Source: Marinomonas lutimaris | GTDB lineage: Bacteria; Pseudomonadota; Gammaproteobacteria; Pseudomonadales; Marinomonadaceae | Direction: 5' to 3' | DNA length: 64,000 bases | Assembly (NCBI RefSeq): GCF_019426345.1 | Contig: NZ_JAHLLW010000001.1 | Coordinates: 310,001-374,000, forward strand | Shown: positions 25,154 to 34,649 of the stretch, piece by piece | How the letters are laid out: each line of letters begins with the position of its first letter | How positions within the stretch are numbered: the first letter of the stretch is position 1 | The notes under the pieces: model-generated | Told to the model about the DNA's origin: nothing | Databases searched by the model: none | Seen by the model: the letters and a program-made list of their open reading frames with translations, nothing else | Made by a program: the position numbers and the translations under genes

Positions 25154-27384
25154 GCGTGTTTCTCCTTAAGAGAAGGGCTTGAAGTAGCCGATGATTTGGA
25201 AGAATGAGAAATCGAATCTGTGCGTCGTAGGCGGCGTTGCCCAACAAATAAATTAATAGCGATAATGGCCGTCAACATGACTAAAATCAGCACGCTACAG
25301 TAAGCGATTGCAATGCCGTACTCGCCGTTTTCCACTAAGCCTATGATGTAAGAGGTCGCCATATTGTGATCGGCGCTGACAAGAAAGATAACCGCACTGA
25401 CCGAGGTAATGGCGCGCACAAAGCTGTATACCAAAGCTGCGATGATGGCAGGGCGTAGCAGAGGAAGTATCACGCGTCGGAAGGTCATTAAGCTGTTTGC
25501 ACCTAAGGTGAGCGAGGCTTCGTCTAAGCTCTTGTCTAATTGACTCATGGCGGCAATACCGCCACGTACGCCAACGGGCATATTACGGAAAACAAAACAG
25601 ATAATCAGGATCACGCCTGTGCCAGTAAGCTCTAGCGGCGGCACGTTAAAGGCAAGGATATAGCTGATACCAATAACAGTACCCGGAATTGCAAAGCTCA
25701 ACATGGTGCCGAACTCGAAGGCATTTTTCCATTTGAACTGCTGGCGTACTAACAAGTAAGCAGTCAACAAACCAACGATGGCCGTGAAAGGTGCTGCAAT
25801 GGCGGAAATGCTTAGCGTCGTCCATAAGGAATCCCATGCTGCGCCTTCCCAGATCACACCAAACTCGCCCCATCCGACAGAAAAAGCGTCTTGATAATGC
25901 TGCAAGGTAAAGCTGTTATCGTAGCCCCAGTTTTGTACAAAACCACCGAACATGATCATGCCGTAAATGACGATGGTTAATGCTGCCCAAGGCAGGGCCG
26001 TCATGTAGCAAGCTAACTTCATTCCGTGGTTTAAGCCCATGTAAGCACCGGAATCTGCTTTACCCGTTACTGTGGTATAGGATTTTTTGCCGATCCAATG
26101 ACGCTGAAGGAAAAATGCGCTTAGAGTGAAAATCAACAATAGAATGGCGAGGACAGCCGCATAACCTTGATCGTTTTGGGCGCCGACGATGGCGAAGAAT
26201 ATCTCGGTGGAAAGCACATCAAAGTCACCACCAAGTACCATTGGATTACCGAAATCGGCCAAACTTTCAATGAAAGCCAGTAAAAATGCATTGGCTAAAC
26301 CAGGGCGCATTAATGGCAGTGACACATTGATAAAGGTTCGCCAACGATCGGCACGTAAGGTCTGAGAGGCTTCTTCCATAGAAGGGCTAACGCCTTCCAC
26401 CACGCCAATCAATACCAAAAATGAAATCGGTGTAAAAGATAATACTTGAGCAAGTAATACGCCCGGCATGCCATACAGCCATCGACCTGGTTCAATATTA
26501 AAAGCATCAGCGAAGAATTGTGTCACTACGCCAGAACGTCCGAATAATAGAATCAGCGCTAAGCCAATAACAAAGGGTGGTGTGATAATAGGTAAAACAG
26601 TGAGCAGACGTAAGGATCTTTTCCAGCGAAACCCAGTGCGGGTGACGACTAGCGCAAAAGACAAGCCTAGCAAGGTTGTTAATGTTGCTGTCAGAATTGC
26701 CAGCGTTAGGGAATTCCACGCAGTGCCGCAAGCGTAGCCACCGCTGAGGCACGACAACGACCAAATATTATCGCTAAAGAACTTACCGAAAAACGCCGTT
26801 GGAGCAAACATGCCGTCATTGTTCATAAAGGCGCTAATTAATACTTGGCTGACAGGGAAAAATACAAATAAGCCAACCAACGCGACGATCAAACCAATGC
26901 TTCCGGTGACAAAGACATCACCTTTCAAAAAGCCTGTAGCAGCAAGTCCAGTGGTTAAAAGTATCAGGAAGGACAAACCACATAGCATGGCTCCATAGCC
27001 AAAACCATACTGTTGGTATTCTAGTTCGCCAAATAAGGATTCCAGTCCTGAAAATTGCCAACCACTGACGCCAATGGCGAAACCTTGGCCCATCATATAG
27101 ATAAGGCCAAAAGCGCCAGAATAGATTAGATAGCGGCTGTATCTAGGGTCGCTTTTCGTTAATGAAATTAGGCGCAAAGGTGCAATTAAAGGTAAGGCTA
27201 ATGGCAGTAACCAAAGTTTATCACCAAGCAAGCCTTGCAGAATCGCAGGAGCGTAGTAGAGGTCAGTAGGATAACCGTCGGTTAACCAGACAAATGACCA
27301 AAAGCCATCTTCGAGCAGATACCACGGCATCAGCAAAAAGCCGATCCAGCCGAGTAACAGCCACGGAATAAAAGAGTGTTTCAC
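25150..27384 (-). CDS. Fused ABC transporter permease, AfuB/FbpB type
   Basis: 744 aa, two permease halves in one chain (about 14 membrane helices). The first half has EEASQTLRADRWRTFINVSL-type EAA loop and the second LDEASLTLGANSLMTFRRVI; each half would make one side of the channel. The double-length layout is that of AfuB/FbpB proteins. Overlap of 4 bp with the ATPase gene shows one transcript. The gene starts 84 bp after the binding-protein gene ends. The terminal 25 residues are Ser/Lys-rich and cytoplasmic. Confidence 0.92.
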   Translation of the reverse strand: MKHSFIPWLLLGWIGFLLMPWYLLEDGFWSFVWLTDGYPTDLYYAPAILQGLLGDKLWLLPLALPLIAPLRLISLTKSDPRYSRYLIYSGAFGLIYMMGQGFAIGVSGWQFSGLESLFGELEYQQYGFGYGAMLCGLSFLILLTTGLAATGFLKGDVFVTGSIGLIVALVGLFVFFPVSQVLISAFMNNDGMFAPTAFFGKFFSDNIWSLSCLSGGYACGTAWNSLTLAILTATLTTLLGLSFALVVTRTGFRWKRSLRLLTVLPIITPPFVIGLALILLFGRSGVVTQFFADAFNIEPGRWLYGMPGVLLAQVLSFTPISFLVLIGVVEGVSPSMEEASQTLRADRWRTFINVSLPLMRPGLANAFLLAFIESLADFGNPMVLGGDFDVLSTEIFFAIVGAQNDQGYAAVLAILLLIFTLSAFFLQRHWIGKKSYTTVTGKADSGAYMGLNHGMKLACYMTALPWAALTIVIYGMIMFGGFVQNWGYDNSFTLQHYQDAFSVGWGEFGVIWEGAAWDSLWTTLSISAIAAPFTAIVGLLTAYLLVRQQFKWKNAFEFGTMLSFAIPGTVIGISYILAFNVPPLELTGTGVILIICFVFRNMPVGVRGGIAAMSQLDKSLDEASLTLGANSLMTFRRVILPLLRPAIIAALVYSFVRAITSVSAVIFLVSADHNMATSYIIGLVENGEYGIAIAYCSVLILVMLTAIIAINLFVGQRRLRRTDSISHSSKSSATSSPSLKEKHA

Positions 27385-27468
27385 GATCGATACTCCAAAC
27401 AGTAACTTGAGTCTCTGCCGGGACTAAGGCCCAGCAGATCTCAGGAAAACCAAGGTTCGTCTGAATGA

Positions 27469-28500
27469 TTAACGAGGTAGAGATTTGATCTCATTGTCCC
27501 ACCGTTGCAGCAAATGTTGGCGCGTGTCCGCAGAGCCGTATTTGGCAAAGTCGTAATCGATCAGTTTTAGCGTATCGAAGTCAGGCGCACCCGGTGGCGT
27601 TGTCGCTGACTTGTTGGATGGTACTTGGTAAGCATTGGCTTTTTCAGCCATGGTTTGAATATCTGGGCGCAAGGCAAACTCAGCCCAAATTTTCGCTTCT
27701 TTCAGATGACGAGCACCTTTGACGATACTCATTGAGCCCACTTCATAGCCTGTACCTTCACAAGGCGCGACGGCTTTAACTGGGTAGCCTTTTTTCACTT
27801 GTTTTACTATGTCGTGAATAAAAGTAATGCCGATGGCGGTTTCTCCATTGGACGCGGCTTTAATCGGCGCCGAGCCGGACTTTGTATATTGGTTAATGTT
27901 TTTATGCAGTTGAGCAAGGAAATCGAAAGCTTGATCCTCTCCCATCATTTGTACAAAGGTCGCTAGAGCCGTGTACGAAGTGCCAGATGAGTTCGGGTTG
28001 GCTATCTGCACTTCCCCTTTGTAAATCGGCTTGGCTAGATCTTTCCAGCATTGTGGGGCAGGCAATCCTTTGGATTTTAGGATATCTTCATTGTAGCCAA
28101 AACCCAGCGCACCAGCGTAAACCCCGACAGTGCGGTAGCCCGATACTTTCGCTTGGTTTTGTGCCCAATTCCTTAGGTTTGGGAGCGCTTTAGGTTTATA
28201 AACTTGAGTGAGCTTTTCCGCTGCGGCTTGTAGATGAGGATCGCCAGTACCGCCCCACCAAATATCAATTTTGGGATTTTGAGCTTCAGCACGTAGCTGT
28301 GCATAAGCTTCGCCAGAACTCTTACGAATAAGAGAGACATCAATACCTGTTTCTGCTTCAAAGCTTGTTTCCATCAAGCTACACCAATCGGTATCTGTGG
28401 AGCAAAGAACATTTAGCTTACCTTTGGCCATAGCGGGTGCGGCGCAAAATGTCGCCGCTGTCGCGAAAGCAAGGCTAAGGATATATGGAGAGTTTTTCAT
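27469..28500 (-). CDS. ABC transporter substrate-binding protein, AfuA-like
   Basis: 343 aa, Sec signal peptide (residues 1-25, ending CAAPAMAKG) then KLNVLCSTDTDWCSLMETSF. The N-terminal CSTDTDWC pair of cysteines and the WWGGTGDPHLQAA segment are typical of the AfuA-like branch of the ferric-type binding proteins. In the pathogen Actinobacillus pleuropneumoniae AfuA binds cyclic hexose/heptose phosphates rather than iron (recalled literature). No iron-binding double-tyrosine motif of FbpA is obvious. With a phosphatase in the same operon, a phosphorylated sugar or polyol is a plausible ligand; this is inference. Confidence 0.82.
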   Translation of the reverse strand: MKNSPYILSLAFATAATFCAAPAMAKGKLNVLCSTDTDWCSLMETSFEAETGIDVSLIRKSSGEAYAQLRAEAQNPKIDIWWGGTGDPHLQAAAEKLTQVYKPKALPNLRNWAQNQAKVSGYRTVGVYAGALGFGYNEDILKSKGLPAPQCWKDLAKPIYKGEVQIANPNSSGTSYTALATFVQMMGEDQAFDFLAQLHKNINQYTKSGSAPIKAASNGETAIGITFIHDIVKQVKKGYPVKAVAPCEGTGYEVGSMSIVKGARHLKEAKIWAEFALRPDIQTMAEKANAYQVPSNKSATTPPGAPDFDTLKLIDYDFAKYGSADTRQHLLQRWDNEIKSLPR

Positions 28501-28529
28501 TTTTATATTGCCTCCTGATGTTTTAAATA

Positions 28530-28551
28530 GTTGTGCATACGTATGAACAAC
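28530..28551. promoter_or_regulatory. LacI-family operator upstream of the AfuABC-like operon
   Basis: A near-perfect 22 bp palindrome, GTTGTGCATAC-GTATGAACAAC, one mismatched pair, centred on CG as in LacI-family operators. It lies 30 bp before the binding-protein start and between that gene and the lacI-type gene, so it is the likely binding site of the regulator at 28686-29738. Confidence 0.75.
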
Positions 28552-28685
28552 AAAATAAGCATACTAGGCAAATCTCGATAACGAAAGGTAAATTTCAAAA
28601 ATAATTTAAGGTGAAATAAAAATTCTATTGTGGTCAATAGGTAACGTGTTTCGGTCGGTATAAATAGTATGTTTTGTTTTCTACG

Positions 28686-29738
28686 TTAGTTCGTTATGGG
28701 CTTGGCTAAAGTAGAGCGATAGATTAGTTCCGCGGGAATCGCTTGCTTACTGGGTACTGAGGTTGGGGACTTTAATCGGTTTAATAGGGTCTGCACCGAA
28801 GCTTTTGCTATTTCGGTTGAAGATTGTCTAACGGTCGTTAAGTCATAGGCCTTAAAGCTGGCTAGGGCTATGTCATCGCAGCCAATGACTCCGATAGACT
28901 GCATTTCTTTGGCTGTTACGAATAGCTTAGCGGCATCTAGAAAGCCACAGGCAATATGATCCATGCAGAAAAAAACGCCGTCCGGTTTATGTTGTGAGGT
29001 TAAGATTTTGTCTGCAATTTGATAACCGCTGTCATAGTTCCCAGCTTCACACAACACTTCTGTAGCTCGAACTTTTTCACTGTTTAGGAAAGGCGCTAAA
29101 TAATTTAAGAAACCTTTGACGCGCATTACGCTACTGAAGCTTGGCTTTTTAGATCGTACGACGACAAGGTTAGTTTTACCTGATTTTATAAACGCTTCAG
29201 CCGCCATGGCTCCAGCACTTTCATTATCTAAATTAACGATGTCTGCTTCATCGGAATGCTCTGTACGATTTACCAATACCACGGGAATAGCGTGTCTTAT
29301 AAAGGCTTTTCCAATGTTTTCACTGGGTGTCCCTGAGGTAATTATCACACCGCTAAGCTGATATTGAATCAGTCCGTGTAGCTCTTCGTCTATAGTTTCT
29401 TTATCAGACACATCCATGACCATGGGGCGAAGCCCGCTATTTTGCACTTCAACGATCAACTTATGTAGGAACTCTGAGCGAAAAGGATCTTCTAAACCAG
29501 CCGTGACAAGGCCAACGAGATCGCTACGTTTTTTTATCATGGTTTGTGCGGCTTTGTTGATTTGATAGCCCAGCTGTTCGGCTGCGGCAAAAACTCGCTG
29601 GCGAGTAGTTTTTGAGATTCGACTATTGGGGTCAAAGCTACGTGATACAGTAGATTGCGATACGCCCGCTAAAATAGCGACATCAGCAGAAGTGGCATTG
29701 CGTTTGTTCATGTGTTTGCTCTGATCCATTTTGTTCAA
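28686..29738 (-). CDS. LacI family transcriptional regulator of the AfuABC-like operon
   Basis: 350 aa. The helix-turn-helix is VAILAGVSQSTVSRSFDPN, with hinge RISKTTRQRVFAAAEQLGYQ, followed by the sugar-sensing fold. It lies upstream of the AfuABC-like genes in the same orientation, separated by a 185 bp intergenic region containing a LacI-type operator. A repressor responding to the transported compound or its phosphate is the natural model. MNKMDQSKHMNKR gives several possible ATG starts. Confidence 0.88.
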   Translation of the reverse strand: MNKMDQSKHMNKRNATSADVAILAGVSQSTVSRSFDPNSRISKTTRQRVFAAAEQLGYQINKAAQTMIKKRSDLVGLVTAGLEDPFRSEFLHKLIVEVQNSGLRPMVMDVSDKETIDEELHGLIQYQLSGVIITSGTPSENIGKAFIRHAIPVVLVNRTEHSDEADIVNLDNESAGAMAAEAFIKSGKTNLVVVRSKKPSFSSVMRVKGFLNYLAPFLNSEKVRATEVLCEAGNYDSGYQIADKILTSQHKPDGVFFCMDHIACGFLDAAKLFVTAKEMQSIGVIGCDDIALASFKAYDLTTVRQSSTEIAKASVQTLLNRLKSPTSVPSKQAIPAELIYRSTLAKPITN

Positions 29739-30003
29739 GAAAGCTTGTGTTATTTTGTGGTGACTTGTTATGCCTATGATACAAACGATAAGTCGCGCAC
29801 CTATGGATAAGCTGTCAGGTTAAAACATTTAGGACAAAAAAGGTTATTTTTAAATCTGTAGTAACAATTTTGTCAAAGTGTTCGTTAGCATAAAAAAGGC
29901 TTTCTAGTGCTCTGAAGGTGTCGATTACAAATAAATACAATTTTTTCGCATCACATTAGATAAGACCTTCTATTTTTGAATAACGGACGTCTCGTTATTC
30001 AAA

Positions 30004-32004
30004 ATGGGGTTAAAGGATATGCTCACCTTCGCAAAAAAATTATATCTAGGTTTTTCCATTGTAATTATTCTTTTAGCCTTAGTCGGATCTACGGCCTATT
30101 TTGCGTTAAACAACGCATCGCATGGTTTTGAGGAATATCGTTCTCTGGCGCGAGCAACTAACGCTGTTGGCAGGGTTCAAGCCAATATGCTGATGGCTCG
30201 AATGGAAGAGAAAAGCTACATTTTAACGGGCAATGAAAAAGACAAAGAGGCATTTGATGTTTATTGGGGAAAAACTCAGACATTAATCAACGACGCGTCG
30301 AATGATCTTAATAGCCCTGAAGATATAAAAATAATCAGTGAGCTAGAAGGCTCATTAAACAATTACGTTACTGGCTTTGAAAAGGTAGTCGCTTTTAAAG
30401 CACGAAGAAACGAATTGTTTAATAATATATTGAGTGTTTCAGGACCTTCCATAGAGAAAAACCTTACTCAAATACTGGTCTCTGCAAAAAATGATAGTGA
30501 TATGTCCGCTGCTTACAATGCGTCATTAGCAACAAGAAGTTTGTTGCTAGCGCGTTTATATGTCATGAAGTTTTTGGAATCCAATGCCCAAGATGCGGTT
30601 GATAGAGTCGATCAGGAATTTTCGGATCTTGAAGTACAATTAAAAACACTAGAAAGTGAATTAAAAAATCCAGCCCGTAAAGCATTGTTAAGTAAAGTTA
30701 TTCAAGATGTTACGACATATCAACAGGCCTTTTCCGAGTTAGTTTCTGTGATTGTAGCGCGTAATGCAATTATCAATGAGACGTTAAACCCTGTCGGTTC
30801 TGTTGTTACCAATATGACAGAAGATCTCAAGCTATCTATCAAGAAAGAACAAGACTTGTTAGGGCCTCAGTTAGTAGCAAGTAATACGACGGCAGTTTAT
30901 GTTATTGAAGCGCTTGTGGTGATTGCCATTCTGTTAGGTGGCGCTGTGGCATGGTTGATTACTCGTGCGACAACAACGCAATTAGGTGGTGATCCTGCGT
31001 TGGTGACCAATGTAGTTCGCAGTGTCGCAGCAGGCGATTTAGAAATTCGGTTGCCAAATAATAACGAGCAAGAAGCGAGTTTATATGCGGCGATCCGAAA
31101 CATGGTGAAGAGCCTAAAAGCTAAGGCGGTTTTAGCACAAAAAATAGCCGATGGAGATTTGACAGCTACTGTGGTGTTGGCTTCAGAGAAAGACAGCCTT
31201 GGGCAAGCGTTGCAAGATATGGTGAAAAACCTAAATACGATTCTTATGGATATTCAAAATGCTGGAGATCAAATTGCCGCAGGTAGTTCGCAAGTGTCCA
31301 TTTTTAGTCATTCTCTTGCAGAAGGCGCTACCCAGCAAAAAGACAATTTGCAGACTATTTCTGCCGCATTAGAACAGTTGTCAGTACAAACCAGTGAAAA
31401 CGCTGAAAGTGCTAAAGAGGCCAATCTGCTAGCGGATAAAGCTCAAAAAGCGGTGGTTGAAGGACAAGCTCAGATGCAAGAAATGGTCATAGCAATGAAT
31501 GAAATTAAAGACGCTGGAGAAAGTATTGCTGGCTTCATCAAAACCATTGATGAGATAGCCGAGCAAACCAATTTACTGGCGCTTAATGCGGCGATTGAAG
31601 CTGCCAGAGCCGGAGAGCAAGGACGAGGTTTTGCGGTTGTGGCCGATGAAGTGCGAGGCTTGGCTTCTAGAAGCACAGGAGCCGCGGCTGAAACGGCGAA
31701 GTTGATACAGCTATCATCGTCTAAGACCGCAAATGGTGTCGCTATTGCTGAAAGCACAAATAAATCCCTTCAGGCAGTGTTTGACGGTATTAGTGAAACA
31801 TCGGCTATTGTTGCGAAAATTGCCTCTGCCAGCGGTGAGCAAGCTTTGGCTGTGAATGAAGTGAGCCGTGCCATGGTTTCTGTTGGTGACGTTGTAGAAT
31901 TAAATGCAGCGGGTTCCGTTGAAGGTGCTGCCGCAGCCGAAGAGCTAAGCGGGCAAAGCGCCGCGATGAAACAGACGATGGCGCGCTTTACACTGGCAAG
32001 TTAA
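30004..32004 (+). CDS. Methyl-accepting chemotaxis protein with HBM-like sensor domain
   Basis: 666 aa membrane chemoreceptor. One membrane helix near residues 15-35, a long helical periplasmic sensor region (about residues 45-290) of the helical bimodular (HBM) kind, a second helix (about 298-320), HAMP (about 322-400, with [20 protein letters not shown]) and the cytoplasmic signalling domain with the tip [20 protein letters not shown]. No C-terminal methyltransferase-docking pentapeptide is present. HBM receptors often sense organic acids. Start at 30004 is uncertain; ATG 30019 has an AAAGGA but only 1 bp away. Confidence 0.9.
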   Translation: MGLKDMLTFAKKLYLGFSIVIILLALVGSTAYFALNNASHGFEEYRSLARATNAVGRVQANMLMARMEEKSYILTGNEKDKEAFDVYWGKTQTLINDASNDLNSPEDIKIISELEGSLNNYVTGFEKVVAFKARRNELFNNILSVSGPSIEKNLTQILVSAKNDSDMSAAYNASLATRSLLLARLYVMKFLESNAQDAVDRVDQEFSDLEVQLKTLESELKNPARKALLSKVIQDVTTYQQAFSELVSVIVARNAIINETLNPVGSVVTNMTEDLKLSIKKEQDLLGPQLVASNTTAVYVIEALVVIAILLGGAVAWLITRATTTQLGGDPALVTNVVRSVAAGDLEIRLPNNNEQEASLYAAIRNMVKSLKAKAVLAQKIADGDLTATVVLASEKDSLGQALQDMVKNLNTILMDIQNAGDQIAAGSSQVSIFSHSLAEGATQQKDNLQTISAALEQLSVQTSENAESAKEANLLADKAQKAVVEGQAQMQEMVIAMNEIKDAGESIAGFIKTIDEIAEQTNLLALNAAIEAARAGEQGRGFAVVADEVRGLASRSTGAAAETAKLIQLSSSKTANGVAIAESTNKSLQAVFDGISETSAIVAKIASASGEQALAVNEVSRAMVSVGDVVELNAAGSVEGAAAAEELSGQSAAMKQTMARFTLAS

Positions 32005-32027
32005 GCTGACCATTATTTAGTTTTTTT

Positions 32028-32062
32028 GAACACCACTAAGGTCTTAGGTTTTAGTGGTGTTC
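32028..32062. terminator. Stem-loop after the chemoreceptor gene
   Basis: GAACACCACT and AGTGGTGTTC form a perfect 10 bp stem with a 15-base loop, 23 bp after the chemoreceptor stop. A run of seven T lies on its left side, which would act as the U-tract only for minus-strand transcripts. Probable terminator. Confidence 0.6.
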
Positions 32063-32122
32063 TTCATGTTATGTTGGCTTGCTTCTAATCTGTTCGTGCT
32101 TAAATAAGTTGGAGGGAGATGT

Positions 32123-32365
32123 ATGTTAGAACTAAGGCCTAATTGTGAGTGTTGCGATAAAGATTTACCCCCGTCCGCCGAAGATGCAATGATTTGCAGT
32201 TTTGAATGTACCTTTTGTCTCGATTGTGTCGATACAATGCTTCCTAATGGCCGTTGTCCAAACTGCGGTGGTAATTTTGCCCCAAGACCTATTCGTCCGG
32301 CGAATAAATTGACGAACAATCCCCCTTCTACTGAACGCGTAATTTCTGACTGTAAAGCCAAATAG
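32123..32365 (+). CDS. DUF1272 domain zinc-ribbon-like protein
   Basis: 80 aa, GGAGGGAG ribosome binding site directly upstream. The whole protein matches the DUF1272 pattern: MLELRPNCECCDKDLPP, then ICSFECTFCLDCV and RCPNCGGNF, with eight cysteines arranged as two CxxC-type pairs, followed by a PRPIRP tail. It should bind zinc. Function is unknown. It stands alone between stem-loops. Confidence 0.9.
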   Translation: MLELRPNCECCDKDLPPSAEDAMICSFECTFCLDCVDTMLPNGRCPNCGGNFAPRPIRPANKLTNNPPSTERVISDCKAK

Positions 32366-32558
32366 CCGCGGTGGCATATTGAAGACGTCATGCTATTTGT
32401 GTATTTAGCGGTTTAGAATATCGAAGTAGTGTCGATAACTATTTACAAGATATTCTTGATTACGCTCGTCTTAGTGTTATTTTATGCAAGTGATGCTTTG
32501 TCGTCTATTGAGCGTTTGATCCGCTTTACAATAATAATAAGACGAAAGGAGAAGGGCT

Positions 32559-33029
32559 TTGAAGGTATATAAAAACCTCATCTTTGCCATCAATTTACTC
32601 TGTTCACCTGCGTTATTGGCGGCGAATGTTTCTATTAACGAGCTTAATTCTTGCGTGGCTCTGGTGGATTTTGTTGATGCCAAATTAGATAACTTTGCTA
32701 GCCATCATGCAGTAGAAGATATGGCCGTGGTTCATAGCGGCTTGTCTGCCTATAAAGATTTTCTTCAAAATGACGTTATTACGCCAAAATTATTAAGCAT
32801 GTATGGTGGAAATGAAGCGCAAGCCAAGCTAATGCAAAAGCTGTTTGATCGCCAAAGAGCGACTTTTTTTAAGCATCTTAGTGAGCGTTACACAGAAAAA
32901 AAACTCTTCACAGAATATGCCGCAGCTATTAATGATTGTACGGCAAATACTCGGATTAGACCTGACGTTGCTAAGCCATTGCACACAGCACTTGATAAGA
33001 TGATCGTCATGGCAAGACAAGTTCAGTGA
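32559..33029 (+). CDS. Exported protein of unknown function
   Basis: 156 aa. A TTG start is chosen because AAAGGAG lies 7 bp upstream. A signal peptide ends near ALLAANVS (residues 1-22). The mature part is mostly helical, with two cysteines (in NELNSCVALVD and INDCTANT) that may form a disulfide. I do not recognise the family. An intrinsic terminator lies 20 bp after the stop. Confidence 0.65.
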   Translation: MKVYKNLIFAINLLCSPALLAANVSINELNSCVALVDFVDAKLDNFASHHAVEDMAVVHSGLSAYKDFLQNDVITPKLLSMYGGNEAQAKLMQKLFDRQRATFFKHLSERYTEKKLFTEYAAAINDCTANTRIRPDVAKPLHTALDKMIVMARQVQ

Positions 33030-33049
33030 CTTTTATGAGTTCTAGGATA

Positions 33050-33091
33050 AAAAATAGCCATGGTGCGAAGAAGCATCATGGCTATTTTTTT
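33050..33091. terminator. Bidirectional intrinsic terminator
   Basis: AAAAATAGCCATG pairs with CATGGCTATTTTT (13 bp stem, 14-base loop), followed by a T-run. It separates the small exported protein from the convergent MINPP-like gene. Confidence 0.92.
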
Positions 33092-33124
33092 GATCATAAG
33101 GTTTGGTATTGCTTTACCAAATCA

Positions 33125-34504
33125 TTATTTACCGTAGCAGCGGGTTAACTCAGAAAATTGATAAAAATAGCTGTCAGCACTAATAGGTTTACAGCTGTCT
33201 TTAAAGGCGGTTTCTTTCTCGTTATAAAGCATTTTCACCAACAAGCCACCGGCTTGGTTGCGATAAACATCCCACTGAATATTGGCACTGTATGGTGATA
33301 CCCAACCGCCACGCCAAGGGCTAGTTTGCAACGTATAGCCAGCGTCACGAGACACGCCAGCTTCACTGCCTTTTAGCTGCATTTGTGCGGCAAATGGAAT
33401 AATCGTTTCGGCATGGGCAAAGCGTATTTTTGCAGCTTTGTTGTTTGTTCCATCTTGAATACTTTTGATCTCATTGAAAAAATCATCTTCTAGAACAGAC
33501 GCCATTTTATAGGTGATATTGGTATCAGAGAAGCTTGGGCCTTTCTCATAGAAATCTTCCCCGTCCAACACATAAGACAACCATTGAGATTCTTTAGGTG
33601 TGACGAACTGGGTGAAGTTCCATGGCTGTTCGCCTGCTTCATCAGCTAACCCTGGAGCAATTAGGTAAAGATTAAAAAGTTGGATCGCCGCTTCCACATC
33701 GTTGTAAACGGTTGGTTTTTTCTTGCCAACTTTGACGAAAGACAGTTTGCCTTCAGCAAGCTGGTCAACAAAGGCTGGCGTGTAAACGCGCTCTAGCATT
33801 TCTCTTGCGACTTGCTGGGTTTTCGGCTGGTCAAATAGATGACCGATGGCTTCGCGTAGCTGCGGATTTTCATCTTTATAGTCTTGATAATCTTTATTGT
33901 TGTCTTGCTTGTGGAAGTACAGCTGAGCTTTATTTTTAACGGGTTTGCTGATCAGTGGCGCTAAAGCTGGGTTAACGTTTTCTAAGCCTTGAACGAAGGC
34001 TAGACCACTGTCTCTTGCACGATCTTGTCCTGAATACTCAAAGGCGATGTTTTGCTTGTTTTGTACGGCTTGATTTAACAAGCTGGCGTTGCGCTGCGCC
34101 ATACGCTCACCGATTTGAGTTTGTTCTTGATTGCCCAGCTCAGATAAGTTGCCGTAGCCCATTTTTACGTTGGCGGCCATGAGACGCTCAATTTCAGTGC
34201 CTAAGCGCTCGCCTAGAGGTGTTAGTGCGTTTTGCTCTTTGGCGGCTTGCCAAATTTTCAAGCTGATGTCGTCATATTTAGGGCTAGAAAGCGCGCGCGA
34301 ACCGTGCCGAGCTACTAACTCTGTGTAAACCAGTGTGTAGCTTGCTGGAACGGTGCTGTAGTTTTTAGCGCTGTCTTGGGGAACATAAACGGATTTAGTT
34401 CCATAAACATAGGTGTCAGACGCTGTATTTGATGTGGTACCAAAGGAGCTGCAGCCAGCTAATGCTAGCATGCCGATAACTGGAATAAATGCTCTAGTAT
34501 TCAA
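33125..34504 (-). CDS. Histidine acid phosphatase, MINPP/phytase-like lipoprotein
   Basis: 459 aa. The signal peptide ends in LALAGC (lipobox, Cys at 18), so it is a lipoprotein. The catalytic histidine motif is RHGSR (residues 66-70) and the proton donor segment is HAE (about residue 368) instead of the HD of AppA-type phytases; HAE is characteristic of the MINPP group, which removes phosphates from inositol polyphosphates. It probably releases phosphate from phytate or related esters at the cell surface. A PHO-box-like sequence with a well-placed -10 precedes it. It is a single-gene unit. Confidence 0.82.
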   Translation of the reverse strand: MNTRAFIPVIGMLALAGCSSFGTTSNTASDTYVYGTKSVYVPQDSAKNYSTVPASYTLVYTELVARHGSRALSSPKYDDISLKIWQAAKEQNALTPLGERLGTEIERLMAANVKMGYGNLSELGNQEQTQIGERMAQRNASLLNQAVQNKQNIAFEYSGQDRARDSGLAFVQGLENVNPALAPLISKPVKNKAQLYFHKQDNNKDYQDYKDENPQLREAIGHLFDQPKTQQVAREMLERVYTPAFVDQLAEGKLSFVKVGKKKPTVYNDVEAAIQLFNLYLIAPGLADEAGEQPWNFTQFVTPKESQWLSYVLDGEDFYEKGPSFSDTNITYKMASVLEDDFFNEIKSIQDGTNNKAAKIRFAHAETIIPFAAQMQLKGSEAGVSRDAGYTLQTSPWRGGWVSPYSANIQWDVYRNQAGGLLVKMLYNEKETAFKDSCKPISADSYFYQFSELTRCYGK

Positions 34505-34542
34505 AGGAGAGTCCTTGCTAACGAGTGATTTTTGTATCTGTT

Positions 34543-34576
34543 ATTTTAGCCGAATTATATGACGCAACGATGACGA
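34543..34576 (-). promoter_or_regulatory. PHO-box-like promoter of the MINPP-like gene
   Basis: On the minus strand TCGTCAT-CGTT-GCGTCAT (34576-34559) repeats GTCAT with 11 bp periodicity, the PhoB pattern, matching 10 of 14 repeat positions. Exactly 10 bp further is TAAAAT (34548-34543), a good -10, and the gene starts about 40 bp downstream. Weaker than the GAK-operon box but well placed. Confidence 0.55.
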
Positions 34577-34649
34577 AAAATTTCTCGTGAGCAAATTTGT
34601 GTACTATTTTACACAAGGTATGATTATTCGTTCATACCTTGTGTCACAT

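Noticed and set aside
23247..29738. Straight annotation of the ABC genes as ferric iron uptake
   Set aside because: Family names alone suggest it, but the AfuA-like cysteines, the phosphatase and the LacI regulator fit a phosphorylated substrate better; left open.
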